Origin: Calliopsis andreniformis | Lineage: Eukaryota > Arthropoda > Insecta > Hymenoptera > Andrenidae | Direction of reading: 5' to 3' | Length of the DNA stretch: 64,000 nt | NCBI RefSeq assembly: GCF_051401765.1 | Contig: NC_135073.1 | Span: 3,720,001 to 3,784,000 of the forward strand | Shown: in pieces, positions 13,701 to 25,966 of the stretch | Position numbering within the stretch: position 1 is the stretch's first letter | Layout: every line of letters starts with the position of its first letter | Translations under genes and position numbers: made by a program | Notes under the pieces: generated by a model | Told to the model about the DNA's origin: nothing | The model's input: only the letters and a program-made list of their open reading frames with translations | Database searches by the model: none

Positions 13701-16700
13701 ATCACTTGAGATATATAGTACATTTAAAAAAAGAAACGAGATTAACCTACGTCGAGCAACATGAATTGTATGTACGTATAGAAAATTAATTGTATATAAC
13801 CGAAAAAGTATCGAAGAGAGGCTTTCTGGTCCGCAATATCTCTTTCTCGAGAGTAAAGTAATATGATCAACGACGGGAGCTGCTTGCCTTGAAGGAAATA
13901 TCGAGATGGCGGCACGGAATGCAGTCAGCGGATATTGGCGCGATGATAGGCCAGATTGAGAGGAACTTTGTTATCTGGATTACTTAGGGGAGTAGAAAAA
14001 CATGGCGTTGTTCTCCGATCGACGTTAGACATGTACATGAAAGTATGTGCGAGCACGTGGACTAACTTGTGGTCGTTGGAAATTTAAAGATAAACGAGGA
14101 AACTTCTCCATTCTACCCTTCTCGCACGACTATCTGCCAATCTTATCTAATATATCGACTAATATGAGTTTCTTCCTCTTTCAGTTCATCAATTGAAAGA
14201 CTACAGTATCTATATCTGAAATATGGAATCGCCACTAGTAAATAGTAATCAAGTAATGAATAGTATCTGCAAGATTAGATAACTCTTTATCTCTTTTCGT
14301 TGTTCTTTAAGAAATATCGCGAAGATAGGATTCTATAGAGCAAATAAATAACTTATAACTTAATAGAAGATGAGGTTACCTTTACTGGAATAACTTCTAT
14401 CTTACAGTGTAACTAGCAAGCGAACGAGTTTATATGATTTTACGAGGACTGTCCGAATCCGAGGAACAAAATAATCAAAGCAATCTAGCCCGAGCGTGAT
14501 GCGTTTCCTGGCCGAGTTTGTCACGTTTTGGTTCCAGAATCACGTCCAAAACTATCAACAAACCTCTCGTTGAACTACCCACACTCTTCATCTCTCTTAT
14601 TTCCTCTGGCCAGCCTTTGCGACCTTTCTCGAGCTTCCCACAAACGCAGAGTTTTAGCTAAGACGAGCCTGGGCAGGTTAATTCGAAAAGTGCCAGCACA
14701 CTAGGCTCGTTTCTCCATGTGTACTGTCTCGGTCGTCTTGGAAAACCTCTCTGATGCTGGAAGAAAGCCAAGCTAAATGACATCAGGGGTCCCGTTTCAT
14801 TACGTCGAAGACGTGAAAGGCCAGCTGAGTCAGTGGCTGCCCTTGGCGTAAAGGGAATTTCGTTTTTTTCTCTCCGTACCTTCTTCTCTTTGGAGATATT
14901 TATCGGAACCGTAGAATGCCCTTTTGTTTTGGATACCATGTGATCAGTGACAAACTGAAATTTGTCGACCTTCCTTTGCCAACCTTGTTTTTCTGTAGTA
15001 TTTTTGATAAATTCCAACGTCCAAAGAGTATTGAATCCATGATGACACAAATATGAAGGAAATAGGGTAATCAGATAGGATAATATTTTGTTCGAAAGGG
15101 TTCTTTTTTAACAATTTCTACTGTCTGAAAGGTAAGCAACAAGTCTTAAGCTGATCGTGAAATAAAATAAAAAAGTCAGGATTTGTAAGTTTGTCGTTTT
15201 CACTTACACTATTGCAAATTATTTAAGCACAATCGTGCCCAGAAGTACCTATAATTTGATTTTAATCTCATTTGTTTCGACATAAACTTCCCTGACATAT
15301 GCAGGTCATCATTTTAGTGAAAGGATTAATAAATTATTACCTAAGCCAAAGTTTTAAGAATCACAAACTGTTGACTTATTGATGCTGTTTCTTTAACAAA
15401 CCTCAATTTCAGTATTTTATTGGAAGAAGAATAAGTAGTTAAATTCGAAACTAAATTATTTTTTTATAAGATTACAACGTGGTACATTTTTGGATTTCTA
15501 AGTACGAGACGATTTGAATTTTAGAACTCATAGAAAATTTTCATTTAAACTTCACCGATTTTGAACTTTATGTCTGTCTTAGACAGTATTTAAAATTTAT
15601 TATTACTATTGTTAATCAATGAATATTTGTTGATCCTCGTATACTATCAAAAATAGGTATAATATTTAGATCGTCTTTAGAATAAGATATCTATAAGAAA
15701 ATTTAATTTTAATTATTGTTGTCAAATTCTAATGCACTATAAACAACTCGTTTTAAATACATTAAAATTAAAATGTACAATCTATTACGGTTGCAAGTAG
15801 GTAATAGAATTTGCTCGCTAGACAATTAATTTTAAAAACTTTGTTATATTTAAAAGGCCTTCCTATTGAGGCTGTTTCACTCCAGCTATGATATAATGAA
15901 AAATAACAACGAGAAATTGATTTTTTCCCATGAGCAATGATACTTTATTTTTAAATTCTTTATTTATTGATGTTTTATACAATTTTAATGTTTGTAACAT
16001 GATTATTTTTCTAAAATTTCTACCCTTTCTTTAACATAATCTTATTTCCACCAAGAAGATGTGAAGTTATTCAGGATCTTTTAATTGCTCCTCAAGTTTC
16101 GTAAGTTCCTCTCCTTTTAATCGAAAATAAGGAATTTCACAGTAAAACGTAAATAGCCAAATTAATTATTAACTTCCATTATATAATTCGTTTTTTAGAT
16201 AAAAAGACGGAGCTATAGATAATGCTTAACTTCCTCAAAGTAATTCAATTTTTCGTCGTCGCAAAAGTTTCACGGAACTAGTTGGCCAAATGGTCTACAA
16301 TGTCTGTGGAATCGACCACAATGCCTATAGAATATGGGAGATGAATGAGGATCCTTTGTCTCTTCCTGGTACGTCAATATAATTTGCTCGACTTCCTGCT
16401 TGGCAAAATTGTTCTTCATGGTGAATGAAACGAACGAATCGTTTTATATCAACTCTATACCGATAGGCGAAGAGAGAACGAGGATAAAACAATGCATAGT
16501 ACCCTTTTAGTTTGATCGATTATAATAGTCTAGAAGGAAACTGTATACCTTTTGCCCGCAGTTCACTGCTCCACTTTGAAGGCGCGCAAAAAAAGTCGTT
16601 AAGAAGAGTTGACAAGTGATTAACTAGAAAAATTCAAGGATATTCTCTTAGATGTTCCCCCGGTTCTTTATGCAATATTAAATATCGACAATAGAAAATT

Positions 16701-19700
16701 CGAAGAATTGAAAACACGTAGCCTTCTCGTGAACTCTTCATCTCTTCCCAAGAAGTGTATTAGAAAACGAGAAGAAGTTAGCTATTACCTTCGAAATTAA
16801 AATCTGCCTTTTCCCCATCTACCGCCTATAAATTCATACATAAAAGCTATTACCATCAATTCCTTCACAAACTGTAAAAACACAAACATCTCGTTCCAAA
16901 ACCCATTGAAGATTAACAGGCAAAACCTTGGCTTGAAATGATTCAAAAACGCAATTTCCCCCACGTTTATCTGAATGAAAGAGTATCCCACCAGTCGATT
17001 CTATACTACCCTTAAGACCAGACCATATCCTCAGCAACGATTATTCGCGGCGAAATGAACTCTCCGTGGGTCGGTTTAGCAATATCCAGCTTCGACGCAC
17101 GCTGAATCTCGAGGAATATCAACGAACATCGCGAACGATCGCGGAATGAAATCTTGGTCGCGACGGAATTTTGAGTGGTATCATATTCCAGGCAGCCGTG
17201 TCTTCGTTACGTGCGCGCAATATGCAAAAGCGTTTCCCCGTGTCTTCGAGTCTCATTTCGGCGCCGGCGAACACGGATAACGACGCGCGGAATTATTAAC
17301 GACTCACCTCTTGCAAGGCGGACGCGACACTTTACAACTAAATTAGAGAACAAGTCGCCCGGGTTTCTCATTATCCTGACAAATTTCCTCTCTCGTCCTG
17401 GGTGTGAAGCCCGGCACCACGCTGTACATATTAATGGTGTAAAAGTTAATTCCGATGCCCGGGCGATCCTTTATGTGGATCACGAACTCTATTAGATCGC
17501 GTCTATATAGAGTCACGCATCGACTGTATTAGTTCTGGGAGTCCTTGGTGTGTCCGTATCAGACGCTCCTTGCGAAATTCTTAACTACGTTTACTCTGCC
17601 AGCGGCCAGGAGTTATCGCGTTCAAAACACGAATTATCTAGCCCCTGCGATGTTCCGTCTCTGTCTACGTCAACGGCGACATTCTGACACTTGGGAACGT
17701 GCTTCACGGTCTCTTGAAAAATAATTAGACCCTGAGAATTCTGATTCTGAGTTTTTCTCTCGAGATTCGGATTGAATACTGGGCTGAAGTGAAATATAAG
17801 AGCAGACTTTGTTTTATTGTGTATGATTTTTAATAATGAGCAACAATTGCCTTGTATAATGGTATTCAACCATTTCAGAGCGAGTAACTTCAGTGTTTGT
17901 TTTATTTCAGAATTAATACTTTTGCTGAATATAGCAATGCATATGTACTCTGCATCTTATTAAAAAATATTTCCTTCATTCCAGCATCTCGTTTTTGAGT
18001 TATTCTACAGTAATCGTTTCTTATCTCCAACTATTACGCATTTTAAAAACAGCTCATTCTTTTTCTAGGATTGAGGGTATTGTATACTACAACGTATGCC
18101 GGGTACATAATTGCACAGCATTCTACTATACAATTTCTCTACTTTTTTCCTCTATTAAATTCACCTACGTTTCTCTTGTCATCATCATATATTGATAAGT
18201 AATTCGCGTCGTCATTTATTAGAAAAGAATATTAATACGATCGCATTCGAAGAGGTACGAACTTCCCCGACGACATAACGAGTATACTGTTGAATAAAAC
18301 TCGTGGAAATTGAACTGAGTTTTTCCTACTCCACGCGTCCTACTTTAACTTAAAAAAATCTCCAACCTCGGTCGCGTTACACTCGTATTTTCCATGCGTA
18401 TACATCAGCTAGGCTATTATTCCCCTTTTATTTGTTCACATAGCCCCACGCTTATCCAGAACACGATTATATCCCGTAAACGCGACTAACATGACGATAG
18501 CTCGCAAGCGAATCTCTTTAATATAGACGAGACGCGCGTCTATAACGGTCGTGTACACAAATTTCAACCGGAAATCTCGTCTCTGGAGCAATTAGCCGAG
18601 CTTACGTTGGAGGGGTAACGAGCGTAGCGAGGACAGTGACGTAAATAGACGGAGTTGAAGAGAAAGAGGGAGAGGGATGAGGGTGCAATTGTGCTCTCTC
18701 AGTAGGTCGAAAGTTTCTTCTCCGGGCGGGGTACACATTATTCCTCAGAACTCTCGAATGTGCTTAATTAGGCGATATTTGAGAAGGTCTCCTACCGAGG
18801 TCGGCTTTACGCTCGCAAGCTGCTATTAGAAGTCACGGGTACCCATAAGAAAGCCTAACGCTCGCTACCTTCACCCTTCACGTCCTTGACGTCTTACCTG
18901 AACTAATATTGTTGAGGGTCTAATTAGTAACACCCTGACAGCGACTGACCCTTCTCTATCCTCCTAACCCTTCTCTATCCTTCTCGCAACCTCGTATGCT
19001 TTCTCGACTCTCTGAGGCTTCCTTTTAGTTTCTGGTACACTGGCCTTACTTTCCGAGCGGTTCCTCTCGCTCCTTTGTACCCCACCTGTTCTTACGCTAT
19101 TCCTTCCGTTCACTCTCTCGCAACTCACGTGGACTAGCTTGTACCCTCTTCTAGTTTGCTTCTCGAAAGTCCTCAAATTTGGGCTACGTCTTGCCTCAGC
19201 AGCCACGATAGTTATGCAATTACCAGACAGTGCTTGTACCTTGGCTGCGTTGTTATGAACCACGTGGATGTTCCTAGATTAATGCCGATTTTCATGGAAC
19301 ATTTACTTCATTAAGTGTAATTGTTATAATGTTTATGAAATCTATATAAACGCTACATCACTGTTGCGTAGTTTTTAGCTTGGGCACAACTGTGTCGGCC
19401 TGGTGACTCAACTGATACATTCGTTACGTCTGGATTATTGTGTAGTCGTAACTTTCGTCATTAAAACGTGTGTTTGGGTTATCGTAAAAGCCAGCAATAA
19501 TTAGCTACTGAATATTACTTTCGACTATAATAAAAGATATCATATCAAGAATCAAGAATTATTACAATATTTTAACACTTCCGAAAATTGGAATACCTAG
19601 CTTAATTATCAAAAATACAAAAATAATTTTTAATAAAGCAAGAGGTATATTAAACATACTTCTTTACATGTTAGGAAAGATAAAATTGTACTGTTTTAAT

Positions 19701-20346
19701 GAAAAGAAAGTAGAATTGAATATTTTTAATAACTACTCAGTAGATATTACTAGTAAATAAGTTAAAAGTAAAATAAAATAAAAAAAAACAGGATGCTTAA
19801 TTCACTATGTCTTTTGTATGCATTCCTCAACTTTTGTTCGAAGATGGCTGCGACTGTGAGTGCGCTAAGCGCCCTCTAGTCATGTTAAAGCTCGCTGTAA
19901 CGCTCGAGTTATGAGAGGCCAGGAGCCCTTCTGATATTAGCTGCATTATAAACCTCTTGTACGTGAGCAAGTTTCACTTGCGGAGAAATTGTAGATAGGT
20001 TGCGCGCGTGTACCTAAGACGTTACTCCCCGATTATATTGCGACGCGTGCAATAGCGTCGTTGTGTACACGTGTACATATGAACGTTTCACGGAAATATT
20101 GTTACTGGGGAATGGTCTTGTAATTAAAGCTTGTTTTAGCTACTCGAGTTCAATGTCATTAGCGCAATGAAAATTTGCATTCTTGATTGTTTCTTGTGTT
20201 TTCGTTAATACGTTATCTAAAACTATTTTACTTGAGATTAATTTCAGTAACTTTAGTTAATGCTGATTCATCGAGAAAGAAACACGTGAATACAAGATTC
20301 TTCAGTTTTGGTACAAAGTTTCATTACTTAAACGAACTCAAACAAA

Positions 20347-20428
20347 TTTTTTAATTCTTAAATTAAAATTTAAATTAAAATTCTTTAATTAAAATTTTTT
20401 AATTCTTAAATTAAAATTTAAATTAAAA
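20347..20428. repeat. 34-nt direct repeat, two identical copies
   Basis: The 34 bases at 20347-20380 recur exactly at 20395-20428 (period 48 nt). The unit is T6 followed by AATTCTTAAATTAAAA and TTTAAATTAAAA. It is AT-only apart from one C per copy, and lies about 360 nt upstream of the finger-2 exon acceptor. Confidence 0.75.
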
Positions 20429-20787
20429 AATTAAAAAATCTCTTTACTTAAAAAAGACTATAAAATTTCTTTGAAACAATTCTTTTATCAATACGTCCGT
20501 TAATAGTTTAAAAAGAAGGTCACAAATCTATAATTTTAGATAACTTTTACAATAGAAATAAGAATATGTATGTATTTGAGAAAAAGATAAATTAACTGTA
20601 TCGTGAAGAAGTTGAAATATCGTCTTATTGTCTAAGTTGAAAATATTGTCTTACGTTGCGCTACTAGTGGGACTTCCTGTGAAAAGGTTAATATAAATGT
20701 AGAGTTATTAGTATAGTTACTGTTAAAAAGCTCAATGCTTTAATATTTGGAATTGATTACAATAGACCATTTGTACTTCTGTTATAG

Positions 20788-20958
20788 GGACGATGTAATC
20801 GAGACAAACCACCCTGCAAGTATTTCCATCCGCCGCAGCATCTGAAGGACCAGCTTCTGATAAACGGCCGCAATCACTTAGCTATGAAGAATGCGCTGAT
20901 GCAGCAGATGGGCCTCACCCCTGCCCAGCCCTTAGTGCCTGGCCAGGTACCAACAGTG
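20788..20958 (+). CDS. mbl: Muscleblind exon: second half of zinc finger 2 and linker
   Basis: This 171-nt exon encodes 57 residues in phase 0, starting [16 protein letters not shown]. That supplies the second and third cysteines (C-x6-C) and the histidine (C-x3-H) of CCCH finger 2; the first cysteine is on the upstream exon. The text continues HLKDQL..NGRN and ends GQVPTV, a highly conserved stretch in insect Muscleblind. Acceptor TTATAG|GGA; donor GTG|GTATGT at 20959. Muscleblind/MBNL proteins bind YGCY-containing RNA through paired CCCH fingers and regulate alternative splicing and RNA localisation. The CX6C spacing (PP insertion) differs from the vertebrate CX4C and is typical of insects. 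An inner CAG|GTACCA at 20947 is a weaker alternative donor. Joining GQVPTV to ATSPYL of the 24025 exon gives the usual insect sequence, so the exon between them is optional. Confidence 0.96.
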
Positions 20959-21948
20959 GTATGTCGGAACTTTAAATCCAACATAATCGTTGCACCAACG
21001 TCTGCTGTTCACACATCCACACAATTTTCTTTTATCACAATCGAGGGATCTTGATTTTTGTCTATGTTAGTCGACGACTATCACTAGATTTTACCCTGTC
21101 TTAAGTAGGCAACGCTGCGTAAACGAATGATGATGTAATAAATATTTTCCTACAGGAACTTAAGCCTTTAAATTTCTATTATTCAAAACATAGAGTTAAT
21201 TAGAGTAAATATTCTACTGGAATACAAATTTTAAATCCTTCCCTAAAAGAGACTTGGGTCAATTTGATTTAATAGGTTCTAGTCCTCCATCGTCATTGTT
21301 TATCAGTGTGCCTCGTTTGCGGGCATTGCACTGAGAGATAAAAACCTCAGAGAGTAAAACTTAGCACGCAGCATGTTTTTGGTCAATGTCACCCCTTCCC
21401 TTTGATTTATCCAATATTTCTTGATAGACAGTCAATATTACAAGACCAAGTTGCAAAATAGAAGAATCTGTAGTCACATTAGCTCTTTTAGATCGATACA
21501 GTATATCCAATTGCAAATTAAAGGTACATCATCATTTTGTTGATTGGTCAATACTGATATACTATTTTATCCATCAAATAATCACCTTGCCTAATTACAA
21601 TATTTGACAGATCAACAAAATCTGATATCCTTTGGCAAAAACAAGTAGCTCTATGTTTCTTTTTCTGTCTTTCTATCTCTCTCTTTCTCTCTCTCGCATG
21701 CTCGCACGGGGGTGCGTGCACATTTAAAGAACAAATAAGAATTTCGATGTCAGAGGATCATTATACGCTCACCTGCCTTTTATTCATGACATATTATATT
21801 ATATATATATTCATAGTCGTTGCTAAGTGACATTGAACCCTATAACTACTATGTATGACTGCCTGTCTGTCCCCTATGTTTGCCGCTGTGGCTCTCGTGG
21901 TTGTGGTTGATTGTTGGTGTGTTCTCCAATCACGTCATTGGTGAACAG
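20959..21948 (+). other. mbl: mbl intron between finger-2 exon and cassette exon
   Basis: 990-nt intron with donor GTATGT and acceptor GAACAG. It contains a CT-rich stretch near 21660-21700 and, just before the acceptor, TGCC, TGCC and CGCT sites (21860-21890) of the YGCY type that Muscleblind binds. The upstream exon frame runs about 30 codons into it before a stop, with nothing coding-like. Confidence 0.85.
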
Positions 21949-22029
21949 GAGGCACCGGCACCTCCGGCACCACACCATCACCTTCAACAGCAAATCCAGC
22001 AGCAACTTCTCGCTACCCACGCCTTTATG
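21949..22029 (+). CDS. mbl: Muscleblind cassette exon (His/Gln/Ala/Pro-rich)
   Basis: This 81-nt, 27-codon, phase-0 exon encodes EAPAPPAPHHHLQQQ followed by IQQQLLATHAFM. Acceptor GAACAG|GAG has only a U/G-rich, weak pyrimidine tract; donor ATG|GTAACT. The exons on either side (57 and 62 codons, both phase 0) join directly to give the conserved insect sequence GQVPTV-ATSPYL, so this exon is most probably optional. It lengthens the linker between the two zinc-finger pairs without adding a domain. In-frame codons with no stop, both splice sites and the Q-rich composition typical of Muscleblind linkers support it. If the donor is not used, the frame closes 12 codons later (stop at about 22066). 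Confidence 0.8.
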
Positions 22030-24024
22030 GTAACTCCTGGTTTTGGTTGGCTTCCACTAATTTTTTAATTTTTTAAACGACAACGATGGTCTATGCAATA
22101 AAATCTATGTTTTTAATTGTACTGTTAAGTTTTTACAAAGGAGTGACTACGCCAGAAAGTTGTTTAAACAGCAAATGAAAATTTTATTTTCCTAAGGTTT
22201 CATTCTAGGATATTTATAAGTTCTTGTTCTAAAGATTTTATTACCCACTTTCAGTAATATTTATTTCATAATCCATCGCTGCCTAGCGCGTTAGTTTGCT
22301 TGTAAGATTAGATAAGCGTCTGTATGAAGCTTTGACTTGTTTCGAAAGAGTGCCGCATTGTAAATTGATAAAATTTGACTTGCATGCCTCACGAATTGAG
22401 ATGTTCCGTTTATTGTACTTCAAGATTAAAGATTTATACACATTTTAAAATTTTTTCTAAACAGAACGAGAAAGCATGAAACTTTTTGCGGCCAAATAGA
22501 ATCGCAGGTCTTTTTCCCTCTTGAAGACATAGATGAAAATTTTATTGTTCCATGCATCCAGTTTAACTGTAATTATATTTCCTCATGCTGGTTGCAATGA
22601 TATGTCTTTTTACAAAGATTCGAGAGTGAAGGAAGCCATCGGAAGCGAGGCACATTAGCTTTACCGAAAGAAAATGGTTAGAAATAATCATTTTGCCGTG
22701 AAGAGTTGCTTTCTTTCCTGTGTTAGTGGATATTATTGCGTCGTTTAAGTAGTTTTTTGACAGCTAACGTGCTTCGCAACTGAAAGCTTCTATACGTCGG
22801 CGAAAGATCGAAGGATTGTAGCCGAGATCCTTAAGAAAAAAGAAAGGGCAGGTGCTCAGCTGATTCGGCTGCGCTTAAAATTACCTGCCTTCGCTTCTGA
22901 GAACCCCGTTCTCTTTAAAACCAGACGCTTTTCACAGAAATGCGTGCGCTTGTCGTTTAAAATGGGATTCAGAAAGGAAGAAGGAACGGTTAAGACTTCG
23001 CGATGGAACACGTCTCCTTTCTTTTGTGGATTTCTAATCGTTACTCCTATCGCTGACTTAAAAACCGCTTTGGGAGATTCATCATGAATATAAGCTTTTA
23101 TCGTGCGAAAATCTGACAGAAAATTGAGTAAAATGTTCGATTACTTGAGGCAGGCCGTTTCATTGATAGAACTTCATCCTACCGAATATCTATTTGTCTT
23201 AGAAAAGAATGGAATCTTGAGTCTTAGTTGTAAGATTTGCATTAACTTCTTTCTTTATGCAAGCATAATTAAAAATATTTTAGACGCTCGTATAATGAGA
23301 CCATAATTTTGAAGGACAATGGATTTCGGAGTTTTATCTTACCTAAAAATAGCTTTAAACTTATTATAGTGTATGGCAAAGTATTTTTGACTAGATGATA
23401 ATACTTTCAATAACATCAACAGGCACTTAAATTGTACCTTTAAATGCAAGAAGAGCATGTAAAGAAACACATATGTCTGTAAATACTATCCAATTAAACA
23501 TTTCACATACTGAAATTACTTTGAAAGTTTTTAGGATATCAAAAAATTAAAATTTTCTTCCATAATTTCATTATGGCAAATATGTTCTCATTCTTACATC
23601 CAACAATACAACTGTATTTAACAAGACAATTTTTATTTTGCATTATTTCTTTATTTAAAATTTTGTTATTTTGACCGGGAGCATATAATTGTCGTAAGCA
23701 AACTGAATAACGCGAAATACTTCTAAATTAATTATTTCAAACAAATCCATTGCCGTCCCAGGAAACATCTAACTCGGGTTTCTGCCTCAAGCATAGTTTC
23801 TAACTTCCCTCCAAAAAATTGCAGAAATGGAATAAATATTCGCGAAGTCTCCATACGTTCCGATTAAACGCTGCAGATCTGAGAAAGCTAACAGAGGGTG
23901 GGAGTATTAGCTTCAGGGTGGCAAGCGTGACGAAAGAAGGGGGCACAATTCGCATTGAGCAAAGGTTGGGATTGGTCTGATCTAATCCATGTTACCTGGA
24001 TACTTTCCGGGTGTGTTTTCGCAG
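22030..24024 (+). other. mbl: mbl intron after the cassette exon
   Basis: About 2.0 kb. Donor GTAACT; acceptor TTTTCGCAG preceded by a good branch-site match CTAAT near 23979. It contains a GC-richer patch at about 22620-22990. No coding frame or repeat of note was seen. Confidence 0.85.
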
Positions 24025-24210
24025 GCGACGAGTCCGTACCTGACCGCTATACCACAGGTTAGCAACACGTACAGCCCATATTTCACGCCCAGCCCCATCA
24101 TGCCCGCGATAATGGGTCCAGCCGATCCAACTGGCGTTGGGAGCCCGCTCGGCGTGGTGCCCCAGACGGTGGCGATGCCGCAGAAGATGCCACGTACCGA
24201 TCGCCTCGAG
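24025..24210 (+). CDS. mbl: Muscleblind exon: inter-finger linker ending LE
   Basis: 186 nt, 62 codons, phase 0: ATSPYLTAIPQV..., SPYFTPSPIMPAIMGP, GVGSPLGVVPQT, then KMPRTDRLE, which leads directly into finger 3 ([10 protein letters not shown]) on the exon at 36471. This is the Ala/Pro-rich linker between finger pairs, with the RTDRLEVC junction shared with vertebrate MBNL. Acceptor TTCGCAG|GCG; donor GAG|GTATGT. Local base composition is GC-rich compared with the flanks. If the donor is ignored, the same frame continues to a stop at 24514 (next entry). The in-frame ATG at 23989 is intronic and is not taken as a start. Confidence 0.95.
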
Positions 24211-24516
24211 GTATGTCTACCACCAAACTACATTCAACAACAACAACAACAACAACAGCAACAACAACAACAACAGCATGGGGCCCAACACGGCGCAGCC
24301 GGGGCCTCAAGGTGCCCGATGGCCGCGCCCAATACCGTGTACCAAGTGCCGGCCGGTCCCCCCAATCAGGTGTCGCCCGTTTCCACGATGCAATCTGTCA
24401 ATCATCCCCCATCCCCGACCACCATCACCACCACCCCGTTCTGCACCCCGCTGCATAATCCTCACGCCAACCATCACCCGATCCACAATCTGATCTATGT
24501 CCACGCGTACTACTAA
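24211..24516 (+). CDS. mbl: Alternative C-terminal tail by read-through of the 24211 donor (short Muscleblind isoform)
   Basis: The frame of the 24025 exon stays open through the GTATGT donor for 101 more codons to TAA at 24514-24516. The tail starts VCLPPNYI, has 14 glutamines (24235-24276, mostly CAA), a GAQHGAAG stretch, proline-rich VYQVPAGPPNQVSP, repeated TTITTTPF, and a His/Tyr-rich end. GC-rich third positions match the exon before it and fall off after the stop, which favours real coding over a lucky open frame. Such an isoform would have finger pair 1-2 only, like the short Muscleblind isoforms known from Drosophila with a single finger pair. Possible poly(A) signal AATAAA at 25003. 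Homology of this tail to any named isoform was not established. Confidence 0.6.
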   Translation, partial: VCLPPNYIQQQQQQQQQQQQQQHGAQHGAAGASRCPMAAPNTVYQVPAGPPNQVSPVSTMQSVNHPPSPTTITTTPFCTPLHNPHANHHPIHNLIYVHAYY

Positions 24517-24975
24517 ACCGTCGATCGTCGCGGAGGTTCCTCTCTTCTTTCCTGTTCCTTTTTTTCTACTTTGCGTTTCCTCTTCGGCAAGTCATTTCGT
24601 TTCGAGGCGGGCAAGGTCTTGCCTTTGTCGTGTCACGTTCCTCGGTTGACGCGGGATTCTCTTTGGTTTCTGTCGTGGAATAGAGGTCCGGAGATACATG
24701 TTCGAGTAGCTTTAATCGTGCGATCGCGTGAATGGGTCGCGTGGACCGAGCGGAATATTTTAGATAGCGTTGAGTATTTTCAGGTTTCTCGAGGAAATAT
24801 TGATTCCAGTGGTGAACGAGAATGTTAATGACGAGTAATGGTACGACGAGCAATTTTGATGGAGAATAGAGGATAGGACCTAGGCTGGAAGTCATAGATC
24901 GCTCTCGTCGGTTTTCCCCATGTTGTGCCGGGGACATAAAACGCAAAAGTTTAAGTAAGCTGACAGTTCTGTATA

Positions 24976-25563
24976 CAGGATGGAGAAGATTCCTCGTATA
25001 AAAATAAATTGAAGGTTAAGATGAATCTTTTTTCATGTTTGATAATTTATTTTGAAAGTCTATTAACTGTTTTGAGTAATTTCGTGATGCATAGATAATA
25101 CTCATATGATTTTTATTTAATTTTGTCTCTGACATCACTGAAAAATTAAATGAGTTTGTAGTATTTGTGAAAGAGCTATAATACTGATGTCTTATAGCTC
25201 ATAATAAATGAACAATAGTAAACAAATGAAGACCAAGTAAAATATTTGAGGCTGTGATATTCTCCTCTAATGGGGTACGAACGATAGATTTGTTTGAATC
25301 TACTTTATTGATGCGTGTAAGCATACTGAGTGACGCGAAATGCTGAAAAGAAGTTATAGACACATGGTCTTTCAATGACGGTCTCTAACGTGAGAAACCA
25401 TGTACATGATGGTCGCATAAAGTCATACGTACTTCCGCCATATTGACCTGTGATACCTTAAGAAACAAAGCCTCAGATAGAAAAATGTGTTTTCTACTTT
25501 TAATAGATTTTTATACAAGGAATCATTTTTGCCTAGTTATATTATTAATTCGTGCCCATCCTG
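24976..25563. mobile_element. Possible TIR element, TA-flanked
   Basis: TA|CAGGATGG at 24974-24983 and CCATCCTG|TA at 25556-25565 form a short inverted terminal match in a 588-bp interval; identity fades after about 8 bases plus AT flanks. The terminus resembles the CAGGATG end of the element at 30537-30919. No transposase frame is present. The match is short enough that chance cannot be excluded. Confidence 0.3.
25003..25008 (+). terminator. mbl: Candidate poly(A) signal AATAAA for the short isoform
   Basis: First AATAAA after the read-through stop at 24516, about 490 nt downstream. In an AT-rich genome such hexamers are common, so support is limited. Confidence 0.3.
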
Positions 25564-25921
25564 TATATTTCAACAAATTCAGTCGCGATAATGAGATGTT
25601 TAATTTGAAATATTTGACTATGTCGTCGTCCATGGCGGTTGGATCGCAATTTCGATGCCGACCCAATATCAACCAGATCTGTATTTTTCGGTTTTCTGCT
25701 AATCTAAAGGGCATCAAATCTGATATTTAACGAGGACGATATTAAACGAGAATGATACAAGCGAAACTTCTCCCTGCTGATGATGATTTCACGAGTCAGT
25801 TGTAATTGAACATCATGAAGCGAGTTGAAGATCGTTAATGATGAAACAAAGTAGATGAAGAGAAAGGTTCGCTGATGAGTTTAAGTATAACTCCAGTGAC
25901 TAAAAGTGTGGCTACAATTTA

Positions 25922-25966
25922 TATATGTATAAATTATTATAAATATATGTATAATTTATACATATA
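25922..25966. repeat. AT-rich inverted repeat (14-bp stem, 17-nt loop)
   Basis: ATATGTATAAATT at 25923-25935 is perfectly complementary to AATTTATACATAT at 25953-25965, and one further T-A pair closes outside. Confidence 0.6.

Larger units (their letters stand above)
1..20787 (+). other. mbl: mbl intron, downstream part (begins before the window)
   Basis: This is the 3' part of a long intron ending at the acceptor TTATAG before 20788. The next exon starts inside zinc finger 2, so the exon(s) with the start codon and finger 1 must lie upstream of base 1; no frame here encodes a finger-1-like C-x7-C-x6-C-x3-H block. The open frames here, including the longest (about 130 codons, minus strand, 14658-15050), show no recognisable domain, repeat or codon structure and are taken as chance. 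The stretch is AT-rich with GC-richer patches, for example near 1800-2380, 4340-4960, 10500-11030, 12560-13100, 14430-14960, 17040-17500 and 18560-18960, which could be intronic enhancers. It also holds a MITE-like element (3488-3815), a perfect hairpin (4755-4780) and a 34-nt direct repeat (20347-20428). Confidence 0.75.

Noticed and set aside
14658..15050. 130-codon minus-strand frame
   Set aside because: No family resemblance, no Muscleblind-like splice context and no low-complexity or domain signal; a frame of this length is expected by chance in a GC-richer patch.
21880..22068. Open frame beginning with a hydrophobic stretch that looks like a signal peptide and runs into the cassette exon
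   Set aside because: It starts with TTG rather than ATG, and the hydrophobic part is the U/G-rich intron sequence before the acceptor at 21948. Only 21949-22029 is taken as coding.
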